From positions 1,488,001 to 1,552,000 of the forward strand of contig JAJKFH010002646.1 in NCBI GenBank assembly GCA_023333565.1: 64,000 nucleotides of DNA, in the 5' to 3' direction. The translations under genes and the position numbers were made by a program. The notes beneath the pieces were generated by a model. The model was not told the origin of the DNA and did no database searches. It saw only the letters and a program-made list of their open reading frames with translations. Within the stretch, counting starts at the first letter, position 1. Each line of letters begins with the position of its first letter. The stretch is from Puffinus mauretanicus. Taxonomy: Eukaryota > Chordata > Aves > Procellariiformes > Procellariidae. This document shows positions 37,501 to 52,500 of the stretch, in pieces.

Positions 37501-40500
37501 AGAGTGATCTTTGCGAATCAAACACTGAAATTCACTAAGCTACTCTAATTACTCATTCAGCCAACACAAAGGAGACAGTCTTCCTAAGAGTTTATGCTAG
37601 CGAAGAAATTTAAAACAACCCTTTCCCTACTTCACTGCTGGGCTCAGCGGTTTCCCCTGGTTCCTCAGGATTACATTAGCATCTACAGAGGCGCTTTCTC
37701 AAAGCACGAGGCTGCCGAGGGGGAGGCGGGAGGCGCCACCAGCCTGTGGAAACCTAGAGAAGGGCTTTTACAGGTCTCTGCACCTATAATGGGGGACTCT
37801 GTTCTCCTCGGAGCGAGCTCCGGCCGCAGCCCCACAACGGTGCTCTGTGATCAGGAGGCTGGCCCGGGCCCTGCTGGGGTCCTGAGCCTGGCTCCTTGCT
37901 CCCCACAGCGCTGCCGCTCTGGACACCTTTCCTCCGCACTACCAGTCTTCCCAGTAATAATCCATCCAGCGGCAGTTGTAGATGGAGCTCAAGCCCCGCC
38001 ATGTCACCGGGCACCTGCCTGATGCCCACCAGGTAGCACCATGTAGGCACACACGCATGGCACCCACCGCCCTGCGATCAACTTGCCTTTGCCACCACCA
38101 CCACGTCAGGGTCAGCTACGGCTACTGTGGGGGAGAAAAGGGTTGAAAACCCTCCCGCGGGTCGGTGCCAGGGCATGACAGAGAGTGGCCTTCAGTCTCT
38201 CTTCACCCACACCCTTTCCCTGAGCACGGAGCACCGTCCCTTCCCTCACACTTACCTCGATTACCGTCTGGCTTATCTGCGAGGGAGAAAAACAGAGTCA
38301 AAGTCAGAACAAACTTACTTGAGCCAGGCAGAGGCAAATAACCTGCAGGAAAAGCCCCAGAGGCAGGAGGCCCCGCAGAGCCCGCGCCATGGCGATGAAG
38401 GGAGCGGCCTGCGGCTGCTGGGGCGGGCGACCGAAAGGTGAGCCCCGCTGCAGCCCCTCGCGGCTGCTTGCTAGTGCCTTGGGGAGGGTCGCGGGGATTG
38501 GAGGAAAGCTGAAGGCTGGGAAGGGGAGGACTGAATGCCCGCAGTGCCTTAACCCTTTGCCCTGCTGCTGTTGCTTTGGGCACGGACCCTTGCCTTCCCT
38601 CCCTGTCCCCCCGCCAGGGGTTTCCCGCCGTCAGGCTCCCCGGTAAGGCAGCAGCTGCGGGGAGGTGGCTGCGAAAATCCCTCCCATCTGCTAGGCACAG
38701 CTTTCGGAAGTCTCCCACCCAAGCAGCGGGTCGGGGGGGAAAGAAAGTCAGTCACGGAAGGGTTAAAATGAGGCTGCTGCTGCTCTGGGGGGTTGGATTT
38801 CTCAAGGCACCAAATTCCAGGCAGATATGGTAGAAACGAGCATCTCGGGCCAGAAAGGGGGAGAAAAAATTGAGGCTCCTGTGGGCTCCCGCTGGCCGGC
38901 AGCAGACAGGGACTCGGTGGCAGCAGGGCAGGGCAGGGCAGGGCAGGGCAGAGGCGGGTAGGGGTAGGGGCAGAGGCGGGTAGGGGCAGAGGCGGGCAGG
39001 GCAGGGCAGGGCAGGGCAGGGCAAGGCAGAGGCGGGTAGGGCAGGGCAAAGGTGGGTAGGGCAGGGCAGGGCAAGGCAGAGGCGGGTAGGGCAGGGCAGA
39101 GGCGGGCAGGGCAGGGCAGGGCAGGGCAGAGGCGGGTAGGGCAGGGCAGAGGCAGGGCAGAGGCGGGCAGGGACAGGGCAGGGCAGAGGCGGGCAGGGGC
39201 AGGGGCAGGGCAGAGGCGGGCAGGGGCAGGGGCAGGGCAGGGCAGAGGTGGGCAGGGCAGAGCAGAGGCGGGCAGGGCAGGGCGCTCACCCGGGCTGGCA
39301 GCTCGCCGCAGCCTTCGCGCTGGGGTCGCAGGGGGTCGCAGTGTATCACCATCCACTGGATTTCGAACTGGCAAAGGAGATAAAGATCATGTTAATCCCG
39401 GTCAGGGGGTCACACTGGCCGAGGGTGTAATAGGAGGAACACAGGTCAGCTAACGGCGTGTTTTAAAAGGTAGGTATTTAATGATAACAAATGGGTGTAT
39501 CGGAGATGCCGCGGTTCAGCACTGCACAGGGAAGGGTCTGAGCCGGCCCCTGGAGCTCAGTCCAGAGCAGAGCTCCACACTGCGCTCCCCACCCCTAACT
39601 GTGGAGGTCTTTTAAAAAGGGGGCATAAACCTGCCGAGGAATTTAAAGAGAAGATGAGATTCGTCATATGTCATTTTTTTTACATGTTCTTTATAAGCAC
39701 AGGCATCTTTCCTCATGCTATGTGGGGGTTTTATTAGACACACATTAGATTTTCTCTAAGTGCATAGTTGTGCCCATGAAGAATGTTAGGTCTGAGGACA
39801 GAAACGTGGTCTAAGTGTGAGAAGTTCAGAAAGCAGGATTATATGCACACTGGCAACAGTCTGCAACTGGGTAATATACATCTGTGAAATTTCACATCTT
39901 CTTTGAACATTTGTATTTGACACTGGAAAATGGCACAGGATTAAGGCAAACTTCTCAGAAACTGCAACCAAGACTCGCTTGATGTGCTATATAGATTAAA
40001 AAACATACCCTCTGCTGGAAGTTACTGCATAGCTCAAACACACAGCTTCAGAGGTATATCCATTGATATACAATGCATCACATGGAATTTTAAGTACCAG
40101 AAGCATATTACATTGTGCGTAGTTATTGTATCTAGGTTCTAAAGTCTTGGGTTATTTTCCTTTCCCATCACACATAGTATCAGCTTGGCTTATGAACCAC
40201 TAATGAGTGGTTTATCCAGAGATTTCTCAGTTTGATGATAAAATCCAGAGGCTCCTATTCCTTTCTTTTCATTATGGATGGCTGAGGAGTTGGGGGGAAA
40301 GAAAGATTTGGGTTTTTTTTTTCTTGTTACAACATAGAGCCCTGGTATGGAAAAGATTCTGATTTGTTTTTTCTGAGAAGCTGAAAATAGAAGTGAGTGT
40401 CCAAGGGGCTTTCACTTCTTATTTCTTTGCTTCTCTGAATCTTTCTTTTTATTCTAATGAGCTAAGGTAGCTTCCCACTATCCTCCCACAACATAATGTC

Positions 40501-43500
40501 TCGGTGCTTCCTGGCTGCCTTCTGTGCTTCCTCTGGGATATCTCATTGCTCTCTTCAATCCCAACACGTAACTGATGCAGAAAGCAGAGTGACATTCTGA
40601 GATGCTTTCCTCTCCTGCCACCATCCTTACATTGACTTAGTTGCATACTGATTGCTAGAGCTAATAAATGCTTTGATAAATGCTTTGAGTCTGAAGTCCT
40701 TTAAGATCTCTGCAAGACACCCACATATCCACAAGTTGCTTTGGTTTTTTTTGCTTTCACCTTCACCACTTCAGTGTTGCCACTCCTGAAATCCTCGCTA
40801 TCACATCTCTACTGTTCTGTTGACTTCACAGTCATCAGTTTCCAGAGTGCTGAGACTAGAGCACAAAAAAGGCAGTATCCTCGTTTCTTTTACCTGTTAT
40901 CTGACACCACTATCTCTGAGTCAATTCTCTACCTCCTTTATCCAATTCTCATTTTAAAACCTTTCCCAGTCCTTAATAACAGACAACTGAATGTCATAAT
41001 ATACATATGAAAGAACTGAAGGTATACTATAATTTACAAGGCAGCAATACAATAATAAAAATAAGAGGGTATCTGGAATCTAAAGATGGGGGTTTATAAA
41101 AAGGTATAAAAATGGAATCAAATGATACCTGTATGATAATTTATTTCATACCATACATCTAGATTCTGAGTCCTGAGTCTCTACATTATTCATCTCGGAA
41201 GCTCACTTGCAGAGGGAAAGAGGCCCATAACTGGCTCTAAAGCAGTTTATAATCTATTTTTTATTTAAATAATAATCTATTTCTGATTTAAATTAAGATA
41301 GACATGGGTTTAAGTGACAGAATTTCTACTTTTTCAGTTGGTCTCCTTAATATTAAATAAAAATTATATTAAATAATATTAAAATTGAAAAGTCATCCAT
41401 TCAGTAGTTAGGAAATACCATAATTAAGGTTGCCTGTACAAATCTAATCTGTATGTAATCTGAAATCGTGTGATTCCACACTTCTTTCCTTCCCTCATTC
41501 ACAGGACCGAATGAACAAGGCCATGGAAATGGTTCCCATACTGCAGAAACTGTAAGTTTGGAAGGAAATGGGGTGAAAGGTGGTAAAAAAAGAAAGGATG
41601 GCTTTGTGGAAAAGGCAGACAGATGCCACTGAATGAGCTTGCTTTTGCTTCATAATTCTTACATGGTGCTGACAAATCATTTAAATCAAAATAGCCACAT
41701 TAGAGAGCATTCTACATGAGGCGGGAGGAGGGATTTGGATGCCTAAAATTAAGTATCTGGGAACAAGTTATGCAAAAACGCTGATGAGTAACAACTGAAA
41801 CTGAAATCAATAGTCTTGAGCTGTGCTTTCAACTTATAACATGGTAAAAAATCTGTAAACACTGAAAAAATGATTTTTAAGACATACCACCAGCAGCCAA
41901 TATTTGCATCAATACATTCTAGTTTTTTATGTAGATAATCATTGCCTCTTTTTTGTTGTTTGTGTGTGTGTGTGTCTGGTTTTTGGCTTCTGTACTAAGA
42001 TGAGAAAGATTTGAGATCATAAAATGCTAATTACTGGGTTATATTAGACTTCGATGCATGGCTGTCCAACTACCAATATCTGTGTCTTAAGAGAATACTT
42101 CTAGCAAATGCATATACATTTTTTAAATTTCAACCCAGTTTTTCAACTTTGAACATAATCAATATTAAAATAGATATAAATTTATTAATGAGATTATAAG
42201 ATGTGATTGCTTGCTGCAGTGGGAACTTGACTCACTTGAGCCAGGAAATCCTTTTAGTGTCTCATACATTTTCTTCCAATGCTGTTGAATGGCCAAAGAG
42301 AAAACCAATCACTTTGTTTTGTTCAAGATGGGATTTGAGTGGTGAGCATTAAGTAAGGCCTGATACTCTCATGAGTTTAAGACACATAAAAAAAAGTCTG
42401 AATAAATGAGGCAGGCATCCTATGCAGAAAAAGTACTTAGCATTATTTACAAAACACTCTACCATAATGTGAATGTAAAAGGAGTTGAAATATTTTGAAC
42501 ATGCAGCTTTAATTTGACATTTCTTAGTTCACAGTTGCTTAGTCAGGCAGCATTATTTTTTTAAAAATAAACTGTGGTTGCTCTGTGAATTTTTTGCTTA
42601 GAGCTTTTGTTACTGTTTTGAGGCTATATAAAGCAAAAATTGAGATGAAACCTGTTTGACTTCGTTAAAATGAAAAATAAAACTCTTTTGTTGGTAAGGT
42701 AGTAAAAGATGTGATTGGCCTCCCATTGATTTAGGAGAGGTGAGCGAAGGGCAAATATGTCCTAGCCTTGCTGTCAAGGTACCTTTTCCCTTGCCAGTAT
42801 TTCATAATGATCTTGTTGATTATATTAAGCTGATTTAAAGGATGCCACTGTTTTGAAGATGTCTCATATAGATGTTCTATCGATATCAATACAAAGTGTT
42901 ATTAAAGATGAAGTACTGGCACAAAGTTCTCAGATAAATCAGGGGTAATCATAAAGCAAAGTTATTAAAATGTAATCCTTCAAGACCTATAGGTGTTTAA
43001 GACCCATAGGTCAATATTTCTGACATCCATTTTCCAAGATTCCCACAGGATTTCCATTTCATCTTATGTTCTTAGTCAGCACAGATATAATTGGATTAGT
43101 TGTGTCTGTCTGTTCACTGTTTTGCCCTCTTAAATTCTGTGGAAATGCCTGCAAATGCCCACAGCTTTGCACATCTCAGTATCAGCTGTGTAATTCAGTC
43201 ATCTTATTAGTGCTTTAGATGAGAGAGATGAAGGTTAAGTAGGATGTAAATGAGACCTAAATATCTAGGGTAGTATTTTCAGTATAGCGTGAGTCACAGG
43301 GAAGCATTTAGCAGTACCGTAGGCTTTAAGGAAAACGGTGACACTCAGAGCACGTTTGCAGGTCCCCTCTGGGAGAACTGGCTCCCTGTGCCCGGCTGTG
43401 CTATTGCTGCCTCAGGGGTGATTCAGGGGAAGACATCCTTTTAGGGGAAGTACCACTCAGCTAAGCCATTTTCAGGTGAAGGTTTTCTACAACTTCTCGT

Positions 43501-46500
43501 CAATGATATCTATGTTTGTTCTAAGGGAAGTCTGCTATCAACTCTTTGTACATTTGTTAAGTGACCAAGAATAAGCTACACATATTTAAACATATCTCAT
43601 TCTAGAGCTACTTTAAACGTTTCATCCATTTTCCTACATCTCTGTAATGGGTTTTTAGAGCTTCACTTTCCTTGCATCTTTTTTCAAAGTCTAAGAACAG
43701 TACAGCAAATTCTGGTGTTATTTGACCTTCCATAGCAAGAGTTCAGCCTCCTGAATATGAGATTTCACAGGGTGAAAAAAACCTGGGACGTGACTTTTTA
43801 CAATTCACACACACAATCTGTTCTATGTTCAGCAAATATTGATAAGCAGCTTCCTCTTAGACATTACAAGTCGTGCAGCTGCCCTGAACTAGTTAACAGC
43901 GTTAAATGTCAAATAATGACCAAGGATCACTTCTAGCATAGTGTTTGGTGTCTATTATGAGAAAATCAGGGTAATGCCTCTGAAATTGCAGAAACTAAGG
44001 CATTTATATCATCTCACAGCATTTAATCTTTAAGGAGTAAGAAATGTATGCCCTTACCTTTCTATAACAAACAGGTGATTTAGAGAGTAAATTCCTTTTC
44101 AGTTTTGAAATGGTGATACATCTTGTATTGCTTAGAGTTTATACTGGATTATTTGAATTACTTTTAGATAAAAAGAACTATTTTCTTTTTCATCTAAAAA
44201 AAGATAAAAAGCAGCTGTAAACCTGTATAAAAATTTGCCCTCCATAAAACATTCCAGAAATCCTGGAATAAATCTTTGTAAAGTCTCAAAGGCAAGCCGT
44301 AGTTTCTAATGGAACTCTATTACTCTCCTAGGCAATCATAGTAACAACAAGCAATAAAGAATCTCGTTTAAAATGACATGTATTACAGTGCACCTATAAG
44401 AAGTTGACCTATTCTGCAAGATAAATAGAGCACTCACAGAATACTGCAAAAAAGAAGAATAGGAAACACATAATTTATGTCCTTTAAAAAGTATACCACT
44501 GGAAGTAATATACTTTAACAATGCTTGGAAATAAATTAGAAATTGTGCCTGGGACTATTAAATAACCAAGACTGGTGAGATGTTTAAACTGAGTATAGTC
44601 AAGCAAGTTAAAGGATGAGCCTAGAATATCCCCAAACATAGATTTATTTACTTGATTTAAAGAGAAACTAAATGCACAAGTTAAAACAGAAACTTGTGCA
44701 ACATAAACAGCCATTTTAAAATTACTAGTCCATCAGATTGTGTAATTTATTTATCATAATTTCAGAGAATATGGTCTTCCTAAATCTACATTTTTATAAT
44801 ATCAGGTCGGACCACTATCATTGTCAGTTTTGGCTTCATAGCACAGGCCATGCAATTCAATTTAGTGACTCCTATGTCAAAGCCACAGTTCCGTCTGAAT
44901 TAAAGTGTATTTTTAGACATCCGAACTCCATTTAAAAATGTGATGCTTACCTTCCTCCTTCCCTGTTAATTTGTTCCAATGCTTCATTATTCTTTTTGTC
45001 AAAAAATGTGCATCATATTCCTGTTTTAAGGCCTACCTTATGCAAAGATTTGATTTTTTTCGTAAAATATACTAAATATGACTCAATCTTCCCAAAAACA
45101 TGCTAAAGGTGTAAAAAAATATCTTGCACGATAAGCGGTGAATTGTAAAAATGACTTAATTCAGTTTTGTCCTTTCATCCTTGGAGAAAGGTGTCCTATA
45201 CTTAATGTAGCTTCACACTAGTGCCTAATGATGTACATGCTTAAACATAGATGAGGCAGAACTTAATGCTAGACACCTCCCCCACCAGATGCCTGAAGAG
45301 CCTAGGGTAATCAGTGTTCCTCATTTGTATACCTTGCTGCAAAGAGCAAGGCTCTGCAAAACACGGGCTGGAGAGGAAGAGGGATAAAACTCCAAATTTC
45401 CTTTGCTGCTTTTCCTGACTTCTTTAATCCTAGCCAAAGGTCAGCCAGAGGATCAACAGAGAAGGGGAAGAAGTCCGAGTTCTTGCCAAGGTTACCTTAA
45501 TACCACATCTCTCTCCTGGTTTGTAGGCTGCCGTTTCTAATCATCACTTCAATAGGCGACAGGAACCCTCCTCGTTTTTAAAGAAATGACTCTGTGTCTA
45601 ACTCGAGGGCACGGTTTACTGTAGCACTGTATACTAGGTGTTGTAATACTATTACATTAATACCTAGAGCTCTCTGTGCATTTAGTCTAAATAACCTTCC
45701 AAAGAGGAATACAATATTGGGGTAGAAATTTTTTCATCCTAGTAACATGCATAGAATATGTAATGTTTTCATTATCACATCCATCCATTCATCCACCAGT
45801 ATCTCTCAGACCAGTTAGCAAAGCTAAGATAAGAATGCAGCTAATTGTTACATTATCAGTTCCAGCTAATTACTGTTGAATGACATTTTCAAAGACTAAC
45901 TTTTCTTTTCAACAGAATTAATACAACTTTTCAGCTATTGATATTTTCTAATCCACATCTATAGCAACATACTAGATAGCCACTTTCAGATACCTGGGAC
46001 AGCTTTCTGTCATCATTTTTCAAGTAAAACTGATTTCTGTACAGTGCAGTATAGTAACCTATACATACAGAAGTGATGAAGCATGAGATGCTTCTTTTGT
46101 TGCAACATTTCCCCTTTCAAGTTTATACAATGCTGGTTATCCTGTGGCCACATTTTTTTGCAAACAACATGAAATACAGTTAAAAGATTATATCTCACTT
46201 CACTTTTTTTATTTCAAAGTTGATGCAAAACTTCAGTGTAGGGATATGGAAAATGGTTACAATATATCAAGCATCTGATTCTCTTTTGCTCTTCAACTCA
46301 TTTTGAAATTAGTACCCTCTACATATATATATATGGATATCTCACCATTTATATGTTCCTAACACACTTAAAGAGGATCCTTGGAAAAGGAACAGGATAA
46401 TATATGGAACTTTGCAATGTTTCCTGCAATTTTTTCAATTGTGTTTTGAAACTATTTCCTCTTAATCTACAAAGTGAATTCAGAAATAGCCTTCCCAAAG

Positions 46501-49500
46501 TCTTAAATGTCATTTAGTGCCACCATGGGAAAAAATCGTTACATTATTCAGCATAAAGTGCAGTATAACTCATTAGCTGAAAAAAACACTAGCTGAGAAA
46601 ACACTTTCATGGATATCTGAAAGGCAAAATGCAGATGTGACAGCTACAATTTTTTTTCTGTCAGAAATTACAGGTATGTCATTTTGTATGTGTTTTATAT
46701 TAATCGCTCACCTCAGAAACTAAATCAGATAATCAAATAACAAAATCCCTGAGGTTTTTCATATTCAGTTTTCTCTGCTGAAGGGCACAAAAGCATTCAA
46801 GATTTACCATATGTCACCCCCAATGTTATTTTCTCCATCAAAACAACTCTCCTTGCAATGTAGTAGCATGAAGAGGATATTTTCAGCATTAAATCCACTA
46901 ACAGGATATAGAATAAGCATTTCACTGCCGACTCTGGCTATACAGAATAAAGGAGCACTCCACAGTGAGTTTAGGTGTCTACTACAATGCAGAGGGGAAG
47001 TTACATATCTAACAAAGGGATTCACAGCGGCCATGATATGGGGATGGGATATCCTGAGCTAGCCAGGAGAAGGTATTGTGGAGATGGGTGGGCTTTACGT
47101 TTCAGCTCTGCTGGGCCCTTCGCTTGGATAGGATCTAGTCTCTGATGCTACACTTATCCCTCATAGGACTCATAAACAAGAACCTTCTGTAAGAGTTCAC
47201 TGTCTACTCCAGGTCAGTCTTTTTCAAAAAACTCAAGCTAATTAAAGAGAAAAAGCAACTGTTAACATGATCATACCAGGTAGCACAATGATTAGAACAG
47301 TCTCCTGAGGTATAAGGTACTCATGATAATCTCTGATTTAGCACTGAGATTTAAACGTGGGTCTCTTATTTCCTGTGTGAACATCACAGTAGATCAAAAA
47401 GGACCTCCATTAATCTCTCTTACAGAAGATATTCCCTTTCTATTAATGATTTAAAATATTTATTCTGCCAGAGACACATTTAATTCTCTCTAGCTGATAG
47501 TTAGTGCATGCACATGAGAGAGGGGTCCCAGTTCTTGCTCAATGAATGTTTTGCTCTCTTTGGTGTGAGGTGCAGCCCACAAATCCATGTCCTGAGACTT
47601 TCTTCTAGATCAAGCTCCACATATGAGATAAGCAGAGGAACACCCAACTGATACATCCAGACAGATCAGAATCCAGTGACAGAAATGTGGATGTCTGAGA
47701 AATTTCACTATTGAAACTTAGACATAACCTGGGTCATCTCTTATCTTACACAGTATACATATGTGCAAAATTTAAAAAGCAAATCTAGTACTTACCTGCC
47801 AAGGAGTTGTTATTTTCTGCCATTTCTGTTTCCAGAAAACATTTGAAGATGCATTCCACAAAAAAATATTAAGTGTAAAGATCCTATGAAACACTTTTTG
47901 CAGTAATAAAAGATTTTGGAACTTACCGGAACTGAAATTTCAGGATTATTTTTAAGTTTTCCAAGCACAGCAAAGCCATCAACGCTGATTTTCCCTTTTG
48001 GTTTTATGTTTAAGGATTCTATTTTAATACAGTCAATAAAAAGTGTGACACTGTTTGCTTCTACACTTATCATGAGCTTGTGCCACTGGGAGTCAAACAA
48101 GAAAGGCAAATGCAAAAATGATGCAGTTTGGAGACTTCCATCCACTCCTTTATAAGAAAACTCAACACTTTTCATTTGACCATTAAGATTCACTCCAACT
48201 TGTTCTTTTCCTGAAGAATCCTGAATCTGCCAAATAGTCCAGTATTTCTGAAGCGTGGCCCCAGCCATCCGAAAAGTAGTTAGAAAGGAATATTCATCAG
48301 GCAATCCGTTGGAATATATGGCGCTGTGTAGGATCAAAATACAGTACAATTGTTGTGTATTTGTTCTGAAAAGCTCCACATATCACCACAGACTAATGAG
48401 AAACAGTTACTCAGTGGAACCATACTTCAACCATGCTTTTATCAGTGCTCTTCTGCATGCAGAGTCCTGAAACGGGATGTCCTTTTGAGTCATTTGTGTT
48501 GCTAATGGCAAAAGGAACTGGTTCAGAAATGTGGGTTCTTCCAACATTGTACAATATTTATGATAACCCTTTCTAAGTGTAATGGATGGAACAACAACAG
48601 ACTCCTGTATTTAGAAAGTATATCCTACAATTATGCTATTTCCTACTATTAGACTTACAAAATTAGTCAACATAGGGTGACTTTATAATTGACCAGGTAG
48701 ATAGTCAGATCTGATTTCGTTTTGAAGACGTAAGAATGTCTTTTGTAGATGCATTTCCTTGTTCAGCCTGACAATAATCATTTTGTTAATGTATTAGCTA
48801 TCACGTCAGCAGAAATAATTCAACAAATCATTCATTGACAAATATATGCTTAGTAAGAATCCACACTAAAAATGTATTATGTCCTGCGACATTCAACCAC
48901 AAGACTACAAGTAGCAGGGAACAGATTTGCCACATATAAAATGTTTCAGTCTTTTGCAACTCCTATAACATGTGAGATTTGGAAACACAAACAAGTAGTA
49001 CTGGCTGTGTCACTGTGCAAAACAGTAATGTCATTTTTTATCTCCAATGTGTCAGTGAATCCAGTAGAATATTTAAGAAATATGCCTTTTTATGTTCTAT
49101 GGATCATAAAATTGTAGTGTCATAATCTGGTTGACATCAATACATTATTTGCCATTTATCTACATTTAAGAATAAGTTGTATTTGAATAAATTTCTTAAG
49201 TATGGAGACATGCAGAGCTATTTTGTCACCAGCTTTCATGAGAATAACTTCTCAGGCAAGCAAGCATTTTGAACAAAGATTATGTTTGAGTGGCAGACCA
49301 ATCCTATCTCAGCAGCAATTTAGCCAGCATTAGTGAACTTCAGGCTTTAGGCTAAGGGGAAAAAAAAAAAAAAACAAAACAAAAAAAATGGAATGACTTA
49401 GTTCTTATTCTGTATGCTTGATGACTACTGATTTAGTAAGAGAGTACTTCCAGATAAAGTCTCCACAGTTTGTAGTTTGGTGTTAAAGTGTCCAAAGCTG

Positions 49501-52500
49501 TAGTGCAATCATATTCCAGCAGGCGACGGCACAGACTCAGCAAGATTTCGGTAAGGACCAGGGCAAGCCTGGCAGCAGCAGCAGCTTCAGCTTATTAATA
49601 AACTACCCAAACTGCTGGTGTTTCTCCTCTTTCCCCACAAGCCTTTACATACACCTGAAAGCTGATGTATGAGGAAGGGGATTGTTTAGCTGGAAGATTA
49701 TCTCATTACATAAAGTGTGGAGATATACAAAGGTGGGCGAGGGGGTTCCTTGCCATTATCTTTAAACTGCCTGCGGTTTGCTATGACTTGTGTCTCTGTT
49801 GACTGCAGATGCAGTAGTCTGTCCCAGCTGGCTTTGTCTGACAGGATTTTATCTAACTTGTGTTCTCTTATTGTTTTGTTTCAGTTTGTATCTTGCCATC
49901 TTAAATGCAAACGTCAATGCATGGACATTGTACCTTTCCTCCTGTTCTGAGCCCTTTCCCATGTATGCTACTGTCCCCTACCCTTTTGTTAGGCTTCTAG
50001 CTTACACTATATATTTATATATTCTTTCCTGCTCCAGGAGCATACTCCCTCTCCCTATCGAGACACACATTAGTCTCTTGCTATGCTCCTGATCCAGTTC
50101 GGCACATCTTTTATGGCCCTCTGTGTCCTTCTTCCTCCATAATATCTCTAAACAGGTATTTCAGTGTCCTCTGCTGCTAAAACCTTAGCTCATGTGAGTC
50201 ATTTATCTCTTCATTTGCTGAATCCCACTGTTCGTTCTTGCACAAGAGCTGGTTTTACTACTACCCTATTGAAGGTGGTATTGTCAGGTAATTTTTTAAC
50301 TAGCCTCTGTGTGACATTCCACTTTCTCTCTATCAAGTTCAGTGACTCTAGGGGATCTGATGTGCTGAGCTCTGCAGCTAAAGGAGGCATTGCTAATCCC
50401 AAATCCTCTGAGCAGAGGTATTCATTCTTTCTCTGCACTGGTAAGTTTTGCTGTCATGGCAATACTGGTTAAAATATAATACACATTCTCACCCCACCTC
50501 AGCTAACATAACTATACTGGGAAAAAAAATCCAAAACCAAACAAACAATCAAACAAAAAAACTAGTAAGTAAACATAGTAACACTTTTCGATTAGAAGAT
50601 TGTTCATACCAGATTGGCAAAAGGATTCTTTGCACCATATTTAGCTATAGCATTAGTCCTTTACAAGCCATCATATGGTCCTCCTTCTTTTTCAGAAATT
50701 AAAATAGAAAAGAAATATGTTGACTTTTTGAAGTGATATACGAAGAAGAAAAATTGTGTAAGACCTTCTGACTGTTCTGACACTATAAGAAATGTATATA
50801 GAACAGTAAAGATAAAAAGTCAGTGCACAAACATGGATAAATATTTACATTTTAAAAAACTTTTAATAACCAATCAGAAGAACTGCTGCCTTTAGACTAA
50901 AGACTCAGTATCAGTAATGTGACTCAACATAATGAAGCACAGCATGACCCGTCGCCAGAAAGGTACTCTGCAGGGGACTGTTACTGTGTAAGATTTATAC
51001 CTATAAATCCACAAGTAAAGCAGACACAGATTCTCATCTAGTTACTCCAAGAGAAATGAAATGCAATTCCATCGGCTTTAGCAGTATCAGTGCATTTCAG
51101 TACACAGTTTTTCCCAAAGCCTGTGATCTTTACATAGGCAAAAACCCTGCTGAAGTCAGCAGCTTAAAATGCTAAAAATTTGGAAACTAGGGCAAATTTA
51201 TCATGATATTTAAATAAAAAATTGTAGAGAAGTTATTCCTCCATCTCACTGCAAAGAGGAGAGTGAGGGATTCTGTAATCTTCTTGAAGCTGATAACTAT
51301 ATAAGCTCTTAAATTATTTACGTAAATTATTTTTAACATACATGTTTCCAATTCCACTAATTTATGAAAGGAAATCAAGCAATTTTAATTTAGAAATCAG
51401 GCAGATGAGCAAAGGAAGAATTAATATGCAAAATTATTTCAAGCACATAGGCCAAATTCAGTCCTGATCCATTTCCTACCCACTTAAAATTGCCAGGGAT
51501 ATAAGCCATCAGATAATGTTTTTATGCATTTTTGTATCTTAAGTGTGTAAGCTGGTAGTCTAGTCCTACTTCCCTTGTGTAATCAGACTATTATTAACTG
51601 CTTTGTGTGTGAAATGAGTGCAAGATCAGGTATTTTATCAGATATTTAAGTCCTTGCTTAATTTTTTTAAATACAGTTGGGGGGCGGGGGTGAAACATTG
51701 TAATTCATCTAAGGGAACTTCTGAAACACTACTGTTTTCTTTTAATCTTTTTCATAAATACCTAAGAGTCATATTAATCCTGTAGCTTGAGTGCTTACCC
51801 GGAGATTTCTTTAAGATTTCAAGGCTAAGTCCTATTGAGGCATCAATATAAACAAGATAAGACATCTGCCTGAGTGGCGGAAGCCCTGAGTAGTCCCACT
51901 GACTTCAGGATTCATCAATGCAGCAAGTATTTTAAAAGGTTAACTACATATTGATTTGAATACTACAAAATAACTGCTTATTTTATTAAATCTGTTTCTT
52001 TAAGAGTTAATTTCTTAGGTGAGCTCCATTGCCCACTGAGATAACTTACTCCTTGCTACATGAAGATTTTAGAAATGTTAGTACACTCCACTAGAGATGG
52101 CTGTAGAAATTCCTCTGGCCAACCTCACAATAATGCATTATCATGTACCCGGGGTGGGGGTTCCTTTGCTCAACCTGGAGATGCTTGTGTCTGCACCTCC
52201 TGAAGCCTCCTAGAATCTGCTGACCTGGCAGGCACTACGTGGCAGCCATCAAATAAGCAATAACCATAAAATCTAGCTAAGCATTTTTAAAAGCAACTGT
52301 CCTAAGTCGTTAGCCAGAAGTAATTTGCTAGGACTCATTACCCTCAGCTGGTCTCTATTCTTCAGAAACATCCAGTTCTGAGCTAATTATTTCTCTTATG
52401 AGCTAATTAGCTTCTTAGCTGCATTTTGTCTTTTCCATTACAGTGTCATTATCAATATCACTGGAGTGGTACTATGTAAGATATCTTACTTGTAATGCAA

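Noticed and set aside
38549..39374. Long Pro/Leu/Ala-rich open frames (267 and 190 codons) on the minus strand
   Set aside because: They are translations of the C-rich strand of the minisatellite. Only the 78 nt at 39290-39367 are a real exon (exon 6).
39052..39453. Gly/Arg/Ala-rich plus-strand frame of 133 codons
   Set aside because: It is a direct translation of the GGGCA repeat on the opposite strand, with no domain.
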